Position numbers and translations under genes: made by a program. The notes below the pieces were generated by a model, which had not been told where the DNA came from, made no database searches, and saw only the letters and a list, made by a program, of their open reading frames with translations. This document shows, one piece after another, positions 51,607 to 60,708 of a stretch of 64,000 nt of DNA. Location of the stretch: NCBI RefSeq assembly GCF_900187225.1, contig NZ_LT906436.1, positions 1,674,001-1,738,000 of the forward strand, read 5' to 3'. Within the stretch, counting starts at the first letter, position 1, and each line of letters starts with the position of its first letter. This DNA is from Listeria monocytogenes (GTDB lineage Bacteria; Bacillota; Bacilli; Lactobacillales; Listeriaceae).

Positions 51607-52251
51607 ATGGAAGGAGTAGAAAATAAAGTGATTGTTTTAGCAGGAATGATTGGCGCTGGGAAAAGTAGTTATACAGAGCTAATTGCAAATAAACTTGGAA
51701 CAAAGGCATTTTATGAAAGCATTAAGGATAATCGCATCCTTGAAATGTTTTATGACGACCCAAAAAGATGGGCTTTTGCCTTACAAATATATTTTTTAAA
51801 TACCCGCTTTCGTAGTATTAAAGCTGCATTAACGGATCAAAATAATGTGCTTGATCGAAGCATTTATGAGGATGCACTTTTTACACAAATTAATTTTGAA
51901 GAAGGTAACATTTCCGAGCCTGAGATGGATACATACCTTGATTTACTCGACAATATGATGGAAGAACTTGCATATATGCCTAAAAAAGCACCGGATTTGT
52001 TGATTTATTTGCGTGGAAGTTTAGACACTGTATTGAGCCGAATTGCTCTTCGTGGTCGTCCTTATGAACAAATTGACGATAATCCAGGTCTACTTGAATA
52101 TTACAAGCACTTGCATAGTCGTTATGACAGTTGGTTCGCATCCTATGATAAAAGCGAAACCCTTGTTATTAATATTGACGAAATTGATATTAATAAACCA
52201 AATGACGCAGATTATGTCATGCAACTCATTCATGAAAAATTAAAACGCTAA
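51607..52251 (+). CDS. Deoxynucleoside kinase (deoxyguanosine/deoxyadenosine kinase type)
   Basis: 214 residues. P-loop GMIGAGKSS at residues 13-21, DRSIYEDALF (the DR(S/T) motif of the dCK/dGK family) and the LID arginines in LRGRPYEQID. It phosphorylates salvaged deoxynucleosides; specificity for purine or pyrimidine cannot be read securely. GGAGG is 11 bases from the ATG, a little far; a GTG at 51628 is a possible alternative. Convergent with the YihY gene through a shared terminator. Confidence 0.9.
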   Translation: MEGVENKVIVLAGMIGAGKSSYTELIANKLGTKAFYESIKDNRILEMFYDDPKRWAFALQIYFLNTRFRSIKAALTDQNNVLDRSIYEDALFTQINFEEGNISEPEMDTYLDLLDNMMEELAYMPKKAPDLLIYLRGSLDTVLSRIALRGRPYEQIDDNPGLLEYYKHLHSRYDSWFASYDKSETLVINIDEIDINKPNDADYVMQLIHEKLKR

Positions 52252-52281
52252 AACAGGATTTTTACTGTTTTAGCGTTTTTT
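52242..52281. terminator. Bidirectional terminator
   Basis: Stem AACGCTAAAACAG/CTGTTTTAGCGTT, T-run both ways; overlaps the kinase stop codon. Confidence 0.92.
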
Positions 52282-53150
52282 CAATTGATTTCGCCTAATT
52301 CTTTTTTCTTTTTCCGAATCGCCAGTGTAGCGTTAAGCTCCCCGCCAATCATCAAAATAATACCGGTCAAATAAAACCATAACATTAAAATAATAATTAC
52401 ACCGATACTGCCATACGTTGCCGAATAGTTGCCGAAATTATTTACGTAATACGCAAAACCTAGCGAAGCAACTGTCCAACCGATTGTTGAAAATAAAGCT
52501 CCAGGTAGAACACTAATCAACGTACTGCGACGGTTTGGTGCGACCCAATATAAAAAGGTAAAGACAACAAAGATAACAATGAGTGTAACCGTCCAACGAA
52601 GATTATTCCAAAAGCTAAGAAAGTCCTCCGAGAAATTCAAATGATTAATTAAAAACATCCCAATTTGTTGACCAAATACAAGTAACAACAAGGTCGCCCC
52701 AACTGTTGCAAGCATTGCGAGTGTGAAAAACATTGATAATAATCGTTGTACGACGTAATTTCGCTTATTGGTTACGCCATACGCTTTATTGAGCGATTTC
52801 ATGACCGCGTTCATGCCATTAGATGCCGACCATAAAGTCGCGATAATCCCGATAGAAAGCAATCCGCCATTTTTCTGCGTTAATAAGTTATTTAAATTTT
52901 CTTCTAAAAAGTCCATAATCTGGTCTGGCGCGAATTCTTTAATCATATTAAAAACAGAATCTTTATCAATATGAAGATAAGCAAGTAATGTTGCTGCAAT
53001 TAAGAGCATTGGAAAAATGGAAAACAGCATATAATAAGCTAACTGTGCTGCATTTCCAGAAACATCATTTCGCCCTACTCTAGCACTTACTGCTTGGCCG
53101 ACTTGAACAATCCCGTTTTGTTTAACATATTTTACTACTTTTTTCCACAC
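52281..53150 (-). CDS. YihY/BrkB-family inner membrane protein (YfkH-like)
   Basis: 289 residues, six to seven membrane helices. Family marks: NAAQLAYYMLFSIFPMLL near residue 35, GGLLSIGIIATLWSASNGMNAVMKSLNKAYG, and the C-terminal YGSIGVIIILMLWFYLTGIILMIGGELNA. Once called ribonuclease BN, a mistaken name; function unclear. Starts at GTG with AGGGGG upstream. Divergent from the small DUF1128 gene, as in B. subtilis yfkH-yfkK. Confidence 0.88.
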   Translation of the reverse strand: MWKKVVKYVKQNGIVQVGQAVSARVGRNDVSGNAAQLAYYMLFSIFPMLLIAATLLAYLHIDKDSVFNMIKEFAPDQIMDFLEENLNNLLTQKNGGLLSIGIIATLWSASNGMNAVMKSLNKAYGVTNKRNYVVQRLLSMFFTLAMLATVGATLLLLVFGQQIGMFLINHLNFSEDFLSFWNNLRWTVTLIVIFVVFTFLYWVAPNRRSTLISVLPGALFSTIGWTVASLGFAYYVNNFGNYSATYGSIGVIIILMLWFYLTGIILMIGGELNATLAIRKKKKELGEIN

Positions 53151-53239
53151 TGATAAGGCCCCCTGTTCTAGTCATTCGTCTGGAAGTTTTTCTTCTATTA
53201 TGGTAAAATTTTGTCTATTAGTTTGAAAGGAGCAAAAAG

Positions 53240-53461
53240 ATGAATCTTGAAACCCCTTCGCAGGAAAACTTGAATTTTATGTTAACTGAAATTACTACTA
53301 AACTAAAAATGGTGAATGTTGGTGTTTTTGAAAATCTCGAGCTTGACTCTGTTGATTATAACGCACTTATCGATATTTATCAGCTAATTAAACGCAAATC
53401 CACTTTTAGCCCGCGTGAAATGCAATTATTTGCAGAAGAATTACGCCGGGTTCGAAAATAA
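53240..53461 (+). CDS. UPF0435/DUF1128 small protein (YfkK-like)
   Basis: 73 residues, soluble and helical, with the family pattern ENLNFMLTEITTKL, LDSVDYNALIDIYQLI and FSPREMQLFAEELRRVRK. Function unknown. AAAGGAG 8 bases before the ATG. Monocistronic with its own terminator. Confidence 0.88.
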   Translation: MNLETPSQENLNFMLTEITTKLKMVNVGVFENLELDSVDYNALIDIYQLIKRKSTFSPREMQLFAEELRRVRK

Positions 53462-53472
53462 AACAAATTCCA

Positions 53473-53493
53473 GCCACTTTTTAGTGGTTTTTT
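53473..53493 (+). terminator. Terminator after the DUF1128 gene
   Basis: Stem CCACT/AGTGG with four-T loop and six T; short but well placed. An outer AAACAAA/TTTGTTT pairing may extend it. Confidence 0.7.
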
Positions 53494-54287
53494 GTTTGGA
53501 AATACTTGGTCCCAAAATCCACTAAATCTCGCATATCATAGATTTTAGTTGGCGCTCCGATAATCGTCGTTGGGTGAAAATCATGTTCTTTCTCATAAGC
53601 ACGACCTAACGCGATAAACACTTCACTATTATAATCAATTTCCTGATACTTCTCCCAAATGATTTCGCCATTTTTAAGGAAGGCAGCTTGGTTTTCGATA
53701 AGCGGAAACATGTTGGAGCGTTCTTCTGCTAAATGAAGTGAAGTATTGTTATTATTATCTACCCCAAATAAGATAATTTTCGCACCAAGTTGATATATTT
53801 TTCCTAGTGGCGATTCGTCTCCCATACTTTTCGCAAGTGGCTGTTTGGCAAGAATGTATTCTTTGTCTTTTCCCCAGGCACAAAACGAATGGTATGGATG
53901 AAAACTCCGCTCAACATCTGGCATGGTACGAAAAGTTTCCGCAATGACACCCATTCCACGAGTTGGTGTTACAAGCGGATCAAATGGCGGTGTTTCTCTG
54001 CGAATTATTTTCCACCAACTTTCAGGAACTGGCGGATTTTCCCACTTTGCAGGATCACTTAATTGACCTGTTTGAGCCGGCATTACTATATTGCCTAATT
54101 CACCAACCAGTTCTTGCAATGCCAAAATAACGGTAACTGGACCACCGCAAATCCAGTGTGCTTTTGACATGGAGGCATGAAAAATAATCGTATCTCCCTT
54201 TTTAATACCCGATTCTTGTAGGTCCGACACGATTTTTTGTTTTGTTGCTGGCTTTTTTGTTCGCCAGATAGCCATTTTTTCTCCCAT
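53481..54287 (-). CDS. AAC(3)-family aminoglycoside acetyltransferase-like protein
   Basis: 268 residues of the antibiotic NAT fold. Visible: GDTIIFHASMSKAHWICGG (acetyl-CoA site), MPAQTGQLSDPAKW, TRGMGVIAETFRTMPDVERSFHPYHSFCAWG (the conserved RS-HP stretch) and ILFGVDNNNNTSLHLAEER. The catalytic His is in HPYHS. Such YokD-like chromosomal proteins do not always give resistance; Listeria is usually aminoglycoside-susceptible, so the natural substrate is probably something else. A second ATG at 54275 is also possible. Downstream of map on the same strand, separated by a structured 89-nt hairpin. Confidence 0.87.
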   Translation of the reverse strand: MGEKMAIWRTKKPATKQKIVSDLQESGIKKGDTIIFHASMSKAHWICGGPVTVILALQELVGELGNIVMPAQTGQLSDPAKWENPPVPESWWKIIRRETPPFDPLVTPTRGMGVIAETFRTMPDVERSFHPYHSFCAWGKDKEYILAKQPLAKSMGDESPLGKIYQLGAKIILFGVDNNNNTSLHLAEERSNMFPLIENQAAFLKNGEIIWEKYQEIDYNSEVFIALGRAYEKEHDFHPTTIIGAPTKIYDMRDLVDFGTKYFQTKNH

Positions 54288-54312
54288 TGTATGTCACCGC
54301 CTCTAAAAATAA

Positions 54313-54401
54313 AGCCAGATGCCTAGAAAAAAACGGCAAACTAAAAGCATTTGTGTGAAACTTGTGCTTTTACTTGCATTCTGTTCTACATGCATCTGGC
54401 T
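54313..54401 (-). repeat. 89-nt long imperfect hairpin between map and the AAC(3)-like gene
   Basis: Outer perfect 10-bp inverted repeat AGCCAGATGC (54313-54322) / GCATCTGGCT (54392-54401); then TAGAA/TTCTA, GCAA/TTGC and an inner perfect 8-bp TAAAAGCA/TGCTTTTA (54342-54349, 54365-54372) around a 15-base loop. On the minus strand it is followed by TTTATTTTTAG, so it may terminate map. It is much longer than the other terminators here. Confidence 0.65.
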
Positions 54402-54408
54402 AATTTAA

Positions 54409-55167
54409 TTAATCGTTTTCGCCTTGATACGTTAAAATTTCTGGACCATCTTTTGTGATTGCAAAAGTATGTTCATATTGCGCAGACAAAGAGCCATCAA
54501 CGGTTCTAGCAGTCCAGCCATTATCGTCCATTTTGGCTTTCCAAGCACCCATATTGACCATTGGTTCCACTGTAATAACCATGCCTTCTTTTAAGCGAGG
54601 TCCTTTGCCAGCTGTACCGTAATGTGGGATATCTGGTTTTTCATGTAAAGTTGGTCCAACACCGTGACCAATAAACTCACGTACAACAGCAAGATTTTCA
54701 GATTCTACGTATGTTTGAATAGCATGACCAATATCGCCAACTCGAGCGCCTACTTGTGCTTGTTCAATACCTAAATAAAGTGCTTTATGCGTTACATCCA
54801 TTAAATGTTTCACATCATCAGGCACTTCCCCTACTGCATAAGTCCAAGCAGAATCAGCAAGTGCGCCGTGATAATTCACGACCATATCTACTGTAATAAT
54901 ATCGCCTTGGTTAAGCTTTTGTTTGCGCGGGAAGCCGTGACAAATTTCGTCATTAATACTTGCACAAATAGCATATTCATAACCTTCAAAGCCTTTTTGC
55001 TCTGGAGTTGCGCCATTTTTACGTAAAAATTCTTCTGTAAATACTTCTAAATCCCAGCTTGTAATACCAGGTTTAATAATTTTTTTAAGTTCTTTATGCG
55101 TATCGGCAAGGATTTTTCCTGCTGCTTTCATCTCATCGATTTCGCGTCTTGATTTGAGTGTGATCAT
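54409..55167 (-). CDS. map: Methionine aminopeptidase, type I
   Basis: 252 residues from ATG 55167, after GGAGGG; the open frame is nine codons longer without support. Removes the initiator Met. Metal ligands visible in VDMVVNYHGALADSAWTYAVG, GHGVGPTLHEKPDI, TVEPMV and AQYEHTFAI (Asp, Asp, His, Glu, Glu). Not in the ribosomal protein operon here, so it may be a second copy beside the usual one, which is outside the window. Confidence 0.93.
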   Translation of the reverse strand: MITLKSRREIDEMKAAGKILADTHKELKKIIKPGITSWDLEVFTEEFLRKNGATPEQKGFEGYEYAICASINDEICHGFPRKQKLNQGDIITVDMVVNYHGALADSAWTYAVGEVPDDVKHLMDVTHKALYLGIEQAQVGARVGDIGHAIQTYVESENLAVVREFIGHGVGPTLHEKPDIPHYGTAGKGPRLKEGMVITVEPMVNMGAWKAKMDDNGWTARTVDGSLSAQYEHTFAITKDGPEILTYQGEND

Positions 55168-55354
55168 CTTTTCATTCCCTCCTAAAATTTCCACTATTTA
55201 CTATTATAGCTCGAAACCCCTTAGAAATAAAGTAATCTGGAAAAAAGGTTGCAGTTTTTCTGAAGACATTTATAATAGAATGTATCAGTTAAAAAATGGT
55301 GGACTGGTTTGTGCCATTTTAAACAATAAAAAATTCAGAAAATGGTGATGCAAA

Positions 55355-55801
55355 ATGACAAAAGTGATGATCGTTTATGCCAGCATGACTGGTAATACAC
55401 AAGAAATTGCCGACATTTTAGGTGAAGAATTAGAAAAATACGATATCGAAGTAGAAATTGAAGAATGTATTTCAGTTGACCCTGAAGATTTACTAGAATA
55501 TGATGGTGCTCTAATCGGTGGCTATACATACGATGATGGTCAGCTTCCTGATGAGTTCGTTGATTTTTATGAAGATATGGCGGACGTTGATTTTAGCGGC
55601 AAAGTTTGCGCTTCTTTCGGCTCTGGCGATACATTTTATGATGAATACTGCTTAACAGTTGATTTAGTTGAAACTCGTCTAAAAGAGCAAGGTGCGACTG
55701 TTCCTGTTGCTGGGCTTAAAGTAGACCTTGATCCTGATGAAGAAGATGTTGTTCGCGCCGAAAGCTACGCGAAAACTTTCGTTGAGGCATTAAAAGGATA
55801 A
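55355..55801 (+). CDS. Flavodoxin
   Basis: 148 residues, strongly acidic, as flavodoxins are. FMN phosphate loop SMTGNTQE at residues 10-17, the flavin-stacking loops near IGGYTYDDGQLPD and ASFGSGDTFYDEYC. One-electron carrier replacing ferredoxin. Promoter TTGCAG, 16 bases, TATAAT about 90 bases upstream. Monocistronic, divergent from map. Confidence 0.93.
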   Translation: MTKVMIVYASMTGNTQEIADILGEELEKYDIEVEIEECISVDPEDLLEYDGALIGGYTYDDGQLPDEFVDFYEDMADVDFSGKVCASFGSGDTFYDEYCLTVDLVETRLKEQGATVPVAGLKVDLDPDEEDVVRAESYAKTFVEALKG

Positions 55802-55805
55802 TCGC

Positions 55806-55838
55806 AAAGCAAGTCCTCTTTTTCGGACTTGCTTTTTT
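55806..55838 (+). terminator. Terminator after flavodoxin
   Basis: Stem AAGCAAGTCC/GGACTTGCTT with 8-base loop then six T. Confidence 0.9.
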
Positions 55839-55938
55839 ATTTATTCAAAAATAGCGAAAACAGTAGCGTAGTGGTTGCTTTACCTTATTAATTGAGATAC
55901 AATTCTCGTATTGAATAAAAAGATTGGAGTGATTAATT

Positions 55939-57171
55939 ATGACAGTATTTAGTGAAAAGTTAGAAAAGTATGCAGAATTGATTGTAAAAGTTGGGGTAAA
56001 CGTCCAACCTGAACAGAAAGTGGTAATTATGGCTCCAGTTGACGCGGCTCCACTTGTTCGTCTTATTTCCAAATACGCTTTTGAAGTTGGAGCAGAGGAT
56101 GTCATTATGGATTGGCGCGATGAAGAATTAGGCGCATTACGTTACAAAAATGCTCCACTACGCGTTTTTGAAAGTGCTCCGGTTCACCGTGTTGCAGAAA
56201 AAACAGAACTTGCCAAAGAAGGCGCTTGTTTTATCTCCATCACTTCCGAAGATCCGGATTTACTTAACGGCGTGGATAGCAACAAAATTGCGACATTCCA
56301 GAAAACAATGGGTGGTGCAATGAGCGAGTTTCGCGAGTTAATGCAAGCAAATGTTGTAAGCTGGACAGTTGTTGCAGCAGCTTCACAAGGATGGGCAGCA
56401 AAAGTATTCCCAGATTTAACTCCAGCAGAACAAATGGAAACACTTTGGGAAGCTATTTTTGAAACAACTCGTATTAACACCGAAAACCCGGTAGAAACTT
56501 GGAAAAATCACGATCAAACACTTGCTGCAAAAGCAGAAAGTTTAAATGAAAAACAATTTACTTCTTTACATTATACGGCTCCTGGAACAGACCTTACAAT
56601 TGGTCTTCCAAAAAACCATCTTTGGGTTGGCGCTGGTAGTAAGAATAAAAAAGGACATGAATTTATGGCCAATATGCCAACAGAAGAAGTTTTCTGTTGT
56701 GCGGATAAACTAAAAGTGGAAGGTTATGTTTCTAGTACAAAACCACTTAGTTATGCAGGAAATATTATCGATAACTTCAAAATCACTTTCGAAAAAGGTC
56801 GTATTGTAGGTGTAGAAGCAGCATCCGGCGAAGAAATTTTGAAAGATTTAATCGCGACAGATGAAGGCTCTCACTATTTAGGCGAAGTGGCGCTAGTTCC
56901 AGATCCTTCCCCTATTTCCCAATCCGGCATTTTATTCTACAATACACTATTTGACGAAAATGCCTCTAACCACTTAGCAATCGGTAGTGCGTATGCATTT
57001 AATGTTAAAGGTGGCGAAGAAATGTCTCGTGAAGAACTAGAAGCAGCTGGTGTAAACAATAGTTTAACACACGTGGACTTCATGATTGGTTCTTCTGAAA
57101 TGGACATTGATGGTGTAACCGAATCTGGTGAAGTTGTTCCTGTTTTCCGTAAAGGCGACTGGGCGTTCTAA
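55939..57171 (+). CDS. Aminopeptidase, M29 family (AmpS-like)
   Basis: 410 residues. Zinc-peptidase of the thermophilic aminopeptidase family. Visible blocks: SITSEDPDLLNGVDS, PGTDLTIGLPKNHLWVG, FMANMPTEEVFC (a metal-ligand Glu), EASGEEILKDL, HYLGEVALVPDPSPIS, and SNHLAIGSAYAFNVKGG with LTHVDFMIGSSEMDIDG, carrying the His and Asp ligands. Cytosolic. Monocistronic, own terminator. Confidence 0.93.
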   Translation: MTVFSEKLEKYAELIVKVGVNVQPEQKVVIMAPVDAAPLVRLISKYAFEVGAEDVIMDWRDEELGALRYKNAPLRVFESAPVHRVAEKTELAKEGACFISITSEDPDLLNGVDSNKIATFQKTMGGAMSEFRELMQANVVSWTVVAAASQGWAAKVFPDLTPAEQMETLWEAIFETTRINTENPVETWKNHDQTLAAKAESLNEKQFTSLHYTAPGTDLTIGLPKNHLWVGAGSKNKKGHEFMANMPTEEVFCCADKLKVEGYVSSTKPLSYAGNIIDNFKITFEKGRIVGVEAASGEEILKDLIATDEGSHYLGEVALVPDPSPISQSGILFYNTLFDENASNHLAIGSAYAFNVKGGEEMSREELEAAGVNNSLTHVDFMIGSSEMDIDGVTESGEVVPVFRKGDWAF

Positions 57172-57200
57172 TCCTTTTTTAAAACTTATGCCTTTTGCGT

Positions 57201-57240
57201 AAAACCCTTGTAGCTTTTGGCTTTCAAGGGTTTTCGTTTG
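57201..57240 (+). terminator. Terminator after the aminopeptidase gene
   Basis: Stem AAAACCCTTG/CAAGGGTTTT with a 13-15 base loop, then a short T-rich run. Confidence 0.75.
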
Positions 57241-57274
57241 TTTATTTTTTATAAAAGAGAGTGAGGTGCATTGG

Positions 57275-58534
57275 ATGAAATTTAGTACATGGGACATCAA
57301 TTTAAAAGTAAGGCTTTTTGGGGAAGCGCTACTCGATATTTCTTTTTGGATGGTCTTCCCCTTTCTAACGATTTACTTTTCGGAAAGTATTGGGCGCGAA
57401 CTGACGAGCCTTCTGCTAATTATCTCGCAAGTGTTGGCAGTCTTCACAGCTTTGCTTGGCGGCTATTTTGCAGATAACTTTGGTCGTAAACGGATGATGA
57501 GTATTTCTGTCATCGGAGAAGGCTTTGGCTTTCTTGTTTTTGCAATAGGTGCACTTCATGTTGTGGATTCTCCTTACTTAAGTTTTGCTGGTTTCGCGAT
57601 TGCGAGTGTTTTTATGGCTTTTTATCAGCCAGCAAGTCAAGCAATGATTGCCGATGTGGTTCCTCCTGAGCATCGGACGCATATTTATTCGGTGTTCTAT
57701 ATGATGATTAATATTGCGGTCGTTATTGGTCCAATTCTTGGCTCGGTTTTATTTTATAATTTCACGACAGAAACACTACTTGCAATTGTTTGCGCGGATT
57801 TATTATTACTATTTTTACTGCAAAAATTTGGTCACGAAACAGCCCCTCTTTTAGTTAATCCTGATTTACAAAAAGAAGCGGTTCGAAAAAGTATTGGTGC
57901 TGTTTTAATGGAACAGCTAAAAAACTATAAGATTATTTTTAAAGACAAGATTTTCTTTCTTTATATTGTTGCCGGGATTATTGTTTCTCAGTCGTTTATG
58001 CAACTGGATTTACTTTTCCCGCTCTATATTAAAGAAGTTATCGGTGCCTCTAACTTGTTCGCATTTCATTTTACAGGTGAGCAATTGTTCGGGGTTATTG
58101 TTTCTATTAATGGCTTCTTTGTTGCAGCGCTTACGGTCGTTGTCACTCGTTGGATGAGCCATTTTAGAGAAAAATTTGTCTTTATGAATTCTTCTTTTCT
58201 CTATGCGATTGCGATTTTCTTATTTGGTATTTCGACAGGACCGTGGGGAGCGATTTGTGCCATTATTCTCTTTAGCTTCGCGGAACTGATGACTGTTGGG
58301 TTACAACAAACTTTTGTTTCCCAGTTAGCTCCAGAAGATAAGCGCGCTATGTACTTTTCTGCTGCTGGACTTCGTTACACGCTGGGTAAAGTCATTGCTC
58401 CACTTGCGATTACACTTTCGACTTTAATTGGCTATACTGGCACATTTACTATTATTGGTATTTTAGCGCTCATTAGCGGGCTCATTTATTACTATATGTA
58501 TTCAGAATTTGAAAAACAGCGGCAAGTTTCCTAA
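57275..58534 (+). CDS. MFS drug-type transporter
   Basis: 419 residues from ATG 57275 (MKFSTWDIN), after GAGGTG; the frame opens three codons earlier at GTG. Twelve membrane helices. Loop 2-3 has GGYFADNFGRKRMM, matching the MFS motif DxxGRR/K, and helix 5 has a proline-rich VVIGPILGSVL typical of drug/proton antiporters (motif C-like GPxxG). Substrate unknown. Monocistronic. Confidence 0.87.
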   Translation: MKFSTWDINLKVRLFGEALLDISFWMVFPFLTIYFSESIGRELTSLLLIISQVLAVFTALLGGYFADNFGRKRMMSISVIGEGFGFLVFAIGALHVVDSPYLSFAGFAIASVFMAFYQPASQAMIADVVPPEHRTHIYSVFYMMINIAVVIGPILGSVLFYNFTTETLLAIVCADLLLLFLLQKFGHETAPLLVNPDLQKEAVRKSIGAVLMEQLKNYKIIFKDKIFFLYIVAGIIVSQSFMQLDLLFPLYIKEVIGASNLFAFHFTGEQLFGVIVSINGFFVAALTVVVTRWMSHFREKFVFMNSSFLYAIAIFLFGISTGPWGAICAIILFSFAELMTVGLQQTFVSQLAPEDKRAMYFSAAGLRYTLGKVIAPLAITLSTLIGYTGTFTIIGILALISGLIYYYMYSEFEKQRQVS

Positions 58535-58535
58535 T

Positions 58536-58572
58536 AAAAAACGGCTATCTACTCTGGATAGTCGTTTTTATT
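58536..58572 (+). terminator. Terminator after the MFS gene
   Basis: Stem AAAACGGCTATC/GATAGTCGTTTT with 7-base loop, then T-rich. Confidence 0.85.
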
Positions 58573-58751
58573 TGATTACTTTTTTTACGAAATTTTTACG
58601 AAATGCCGAAAACACCTGTCATATCGCCATTTTAAATTACCTTTTCATGTCATCCATGTTTAAATAATGCTTATAAGGTGAAAAAAGTCTATACTGTTAG
58701 TTGTACACCTAGAATTTACTCGCTATTTTTAATAGAAAGTTAGGTGTGAGA

Positions 58752-59744
58752 ATGTTTGGAACAACAACTATTGGAATTGATTTAGGTACTGCGAATATTT
58801 TAGTTTACAGTAAAGAAAAAGGCATTATACTGAATGAACCTTCTGTGGTCGCGCTAAATACGAATGATGGAACGGTACTTGCGATTGGCCAGGAAGCAAA
58901 AGAGATGATTGGTAAAACGCCGACTTCGATTTCTGCTGTAAGACCAATGAAGGACGGTGTTATTGCTGATTTTGATTTAACGAGCGGACTTTTGCGTGAG
59001 ATTATGCGCCGGATTTCAGTTAGTGGTGTGAGAAAGCCCAATGTGGTCGTTTGTACACCAACTGGCGCAACATCAGTCGAGCGCCGCGCTATTTCAGACG
59101 CGGTAAGATCAACTGGTGCTCGTTCAGTCGTTTTAATTGAAGAACCTGTTGCAGCTGCAATTGGTGCTGATTTACCTGTCGCTGAGCCTGTCGCTAATGT
59201 GATTGTGGATATTGGTGGCGGCACGAGTGAGATTGCGATTATTTCATACGGTGGTGTGGTTTCAAGCACTTCGATTCGCACAGGTGGCGATCATATGGAT
59301 GAAGAAATTATTCAATACATCCGCAAAAATTACAACCTTTTAATCGGTCAAACAACAGCAGAACGAATTAAAATGGAGCTTGGTTATGCGCCGATCGAAC
59401 ACGTAACACAAACTGCGGATATCCGTGGTCGCGATTTGCTTACTGGCTTACCAAAAACAATCCAAGTAAGCTCTACGGAAATCCAAAGCGCTTTAGCTGA
59501 AACATTACAACGTATATTAGAAGCTATTCGAAATACACTTGAACTTTGCCCACCAGAATTAAGTGGCGATATTGTCGATCGAGGTATTATTTTAAGTGGT
59601 GGCGGTTCCCTTCTTCAAGGTTTCCGTGACTGGTTGGTAGAAGAAATTGATGTCCCTGTACATATGGCTCCAAGTCCTTTGGAATCCGTTGCAATTGGCA
59701 CAGGTAGATCCCTCGTTTTTGCAGATAAATTAGCTAAAAACTAA
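58752..59744 (+). CDS. MreB-family actin-like cell-shape protein (MreBH/Mbl type)
   Basis: 330 residues from ATG 58752 ([15 protein letters not shown]), after AGGTG. Actin-fold nucleotide motifs: [12 protein letters not shown] (phosphate 1), [13 protein letters not shown]-type [12 protein letters not shown] (phosphate 2) and [13 protein letters not shown] (adenosine). The N-terminal residues make the membrane-binding amphipathic stretch. It lies alone, not in an mreBCD operon, so it is a paralogue like B. subtilis MreBH or Mbl that guides cell-wall enzymes. The two cannot be told apart here. Confidence 0.92.
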   Translation: MFGTTTIGIDLGTANILVYSKEKGIILNEPSVVALNTNDGTVLAIGQEAKEMIGKTPTSISAVRPMKDGVIADFDLTSGLLREIMRRISVSGVRKPNVVVCTPTGATSVERRAISDAVRSTGARSVVLIEEPVAAAIGADLPVAEPVANVIVDIGGGTSEIAIISYGGVVSSTSIRTGGDHMDEEIIQYIRKNYNLLIGQTTAERIKMELGYAPIEHVTQTADIRGRDLLTGLPKTIQVSSTEIQSALAETLQRILEAIRNTLELCPPELSGDIVDRGIILSGGGSLLQGFRDWLVEEIDVPVHMAPSPLESVAIGTGRSLVFADKLAKN

Positions 59745-59750
59745 TGGTAG

Positions 59751-59796
59751 TAAGCATTTAGCTACAATATTTACCCTGTAGCTAAATGCTTTTTTG
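59751..59796 (+). terminator. Terminator after the MreB paralogue
   Basis: Stem AGCATTTAGCTACA/TGTAGCTAAATGCT with 10-base loop then six T. Confidence 0.92.
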
Positions 59797-59860
59797 TCTT
59801 GCTGAAAACCCTTATTTCTGGTAAACTTATTTCTGTTGTTTGCCTTTCAAAAGTAAATAA

Positions 59861-59932
59861 GCCCATATAGTTAAACGGATATAACAAGCCCCTCCTAAGG
59901 GCTAGTTCGTGGTTCGATTCCGCGTATGGGCG
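59861..59932 (+). tRNA. tRNA-Arg (CCT)
   Basis: 72 nt, acceptor GCCCATA/TATGGGC, anticodon loop CTCCTAA giving CCT, T-arm GTGGTTCGATTCCGC. CCA not encoded. Isolated single tRNA gene with its own terminator, the kind often used as an integration site; phage PSA of Listeria uses a tRNA-Arg gene, but I cannot tell whether it is this one. Confidence 0.92.
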
Positions 59933-59936
59933 TCCC

Positions 59937-59979
59937 AAAAAGCCGAAAGCATTGATTCCTCAAGTGCTTTCGGCTTTTT
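59937..59979. terminator. Bidirectional terminator between tRNA-Arg and the methyltransferase
   Basis: Stem AAAAGCCGAAAGCA/TGCTTTCGGCTTTT with 13-base loop, T-runs both ways. Confidence 0.92.
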
Positions 59980-60012
59980 ACAGTCTTTACTTCGAAACTG
60001 ATCATCGAACTA

Positions 60013-60678
60013 TTATTTTCTGACCGTATACAAAACCCAATTTCCTTTCTCCTTCTCCACTACTTCCCTAAATCCTATTTCTTTTAAGAGAGCTGTTAAC
60101 GAGGCAGTTGTTTTATATTCGTCCATATGATATTCAATTTTATCTTTTTCAGATGATAGTATAAAAACCGCTTCATTTGACATTACCCGATAGATTTCTT
60201 CAAACCCTTTCCTAGGATTATCCCAATACATATGAGTTTGTATAGCATAAACTATATCGAAAAAATCCGCCGGGTAATTCATCAATGCGACGTCTTGTAT
60301 TGATAGTTTTACTTTTCCGTTATTTATTGCTTTTTTGTTCAAGTTGGTGGCAGTTTTATAAGATTCTTTGGAAATATCAACCCCGTAAATAGTTACATTT
60401 TTATTTAGTTCTACAAGGTTTTTAACATTGGAACCCCCACCGTAACCAATATCTAATATATTAGTAGCATCACCCATTTCTGTATTACTAATTGTCCACT
60501 TACTCAAATCTTCAAAATAAGATGACCATATTTTCGTAGTGATTTCTCCTATGATTCCACGCGGATTTGCCGCTTGTTCGCTTAAATAGTTAATTAATGG
60601 TTTATATAAAATAAAACTCATTCCTAGTATACCTCCCAAAATGATTAAAACTATTTTCTTTCTTTTTGTCATTTTCAT
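60013..60678 (-). CDS. Membrane-anchored SAM-dependent methyltransferase, substrate unknown
   Basis: 221 residues. Basic N-terminus then one membrane helix (about 8-28), so the enzyme is tethered with its domain probably in the cytosol. Class I fold: motif I ILDIGYGGGSNVKNL (about 74-88), acidic YGVDIS, IQDVALMNYP and FDIVYAIQTHMYWDNP, ubiquinone/phospholipid-methylase-like. A lipid or other membrane substrate is a fair guess, no more. Divergent from the TetR gene across two matched operators, so surely its target. The region is AT-rich even for this genome. Confidence 0.87.
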   Translation of the reverse strand: MKMTKRKKIVLIILGGILGMSFILYKPLINYLSEQAANPRGIIGEITTKIWSSYFEDLSKWTISNTEMGDATNILDIGYGGGSNVKNLVELNKNVTIYGVDISKESYKTATNLNKKAINNGKVKLSIQDVALMNYPADFFDIVYAIQTHMYWDNPRKGFEEIYRVMSNEAVFILSSEKDKIEYHMDEYKTTASLTALLKEIGFREVVEKEKGNWVLYTVRK

Positions 60679-60708
60679 CGCATGTAAGTTCCTTTCGCTG
60701 GTTCTTTA

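Noticed and set aside
59757-59932. Phage attachment remnant at tRNA-Arg(CCT)
   Set aside because: No direct repeat of the tRNA 3' end, integrase or phage gene is seen in the following 4 kb; only the general possibility remains.
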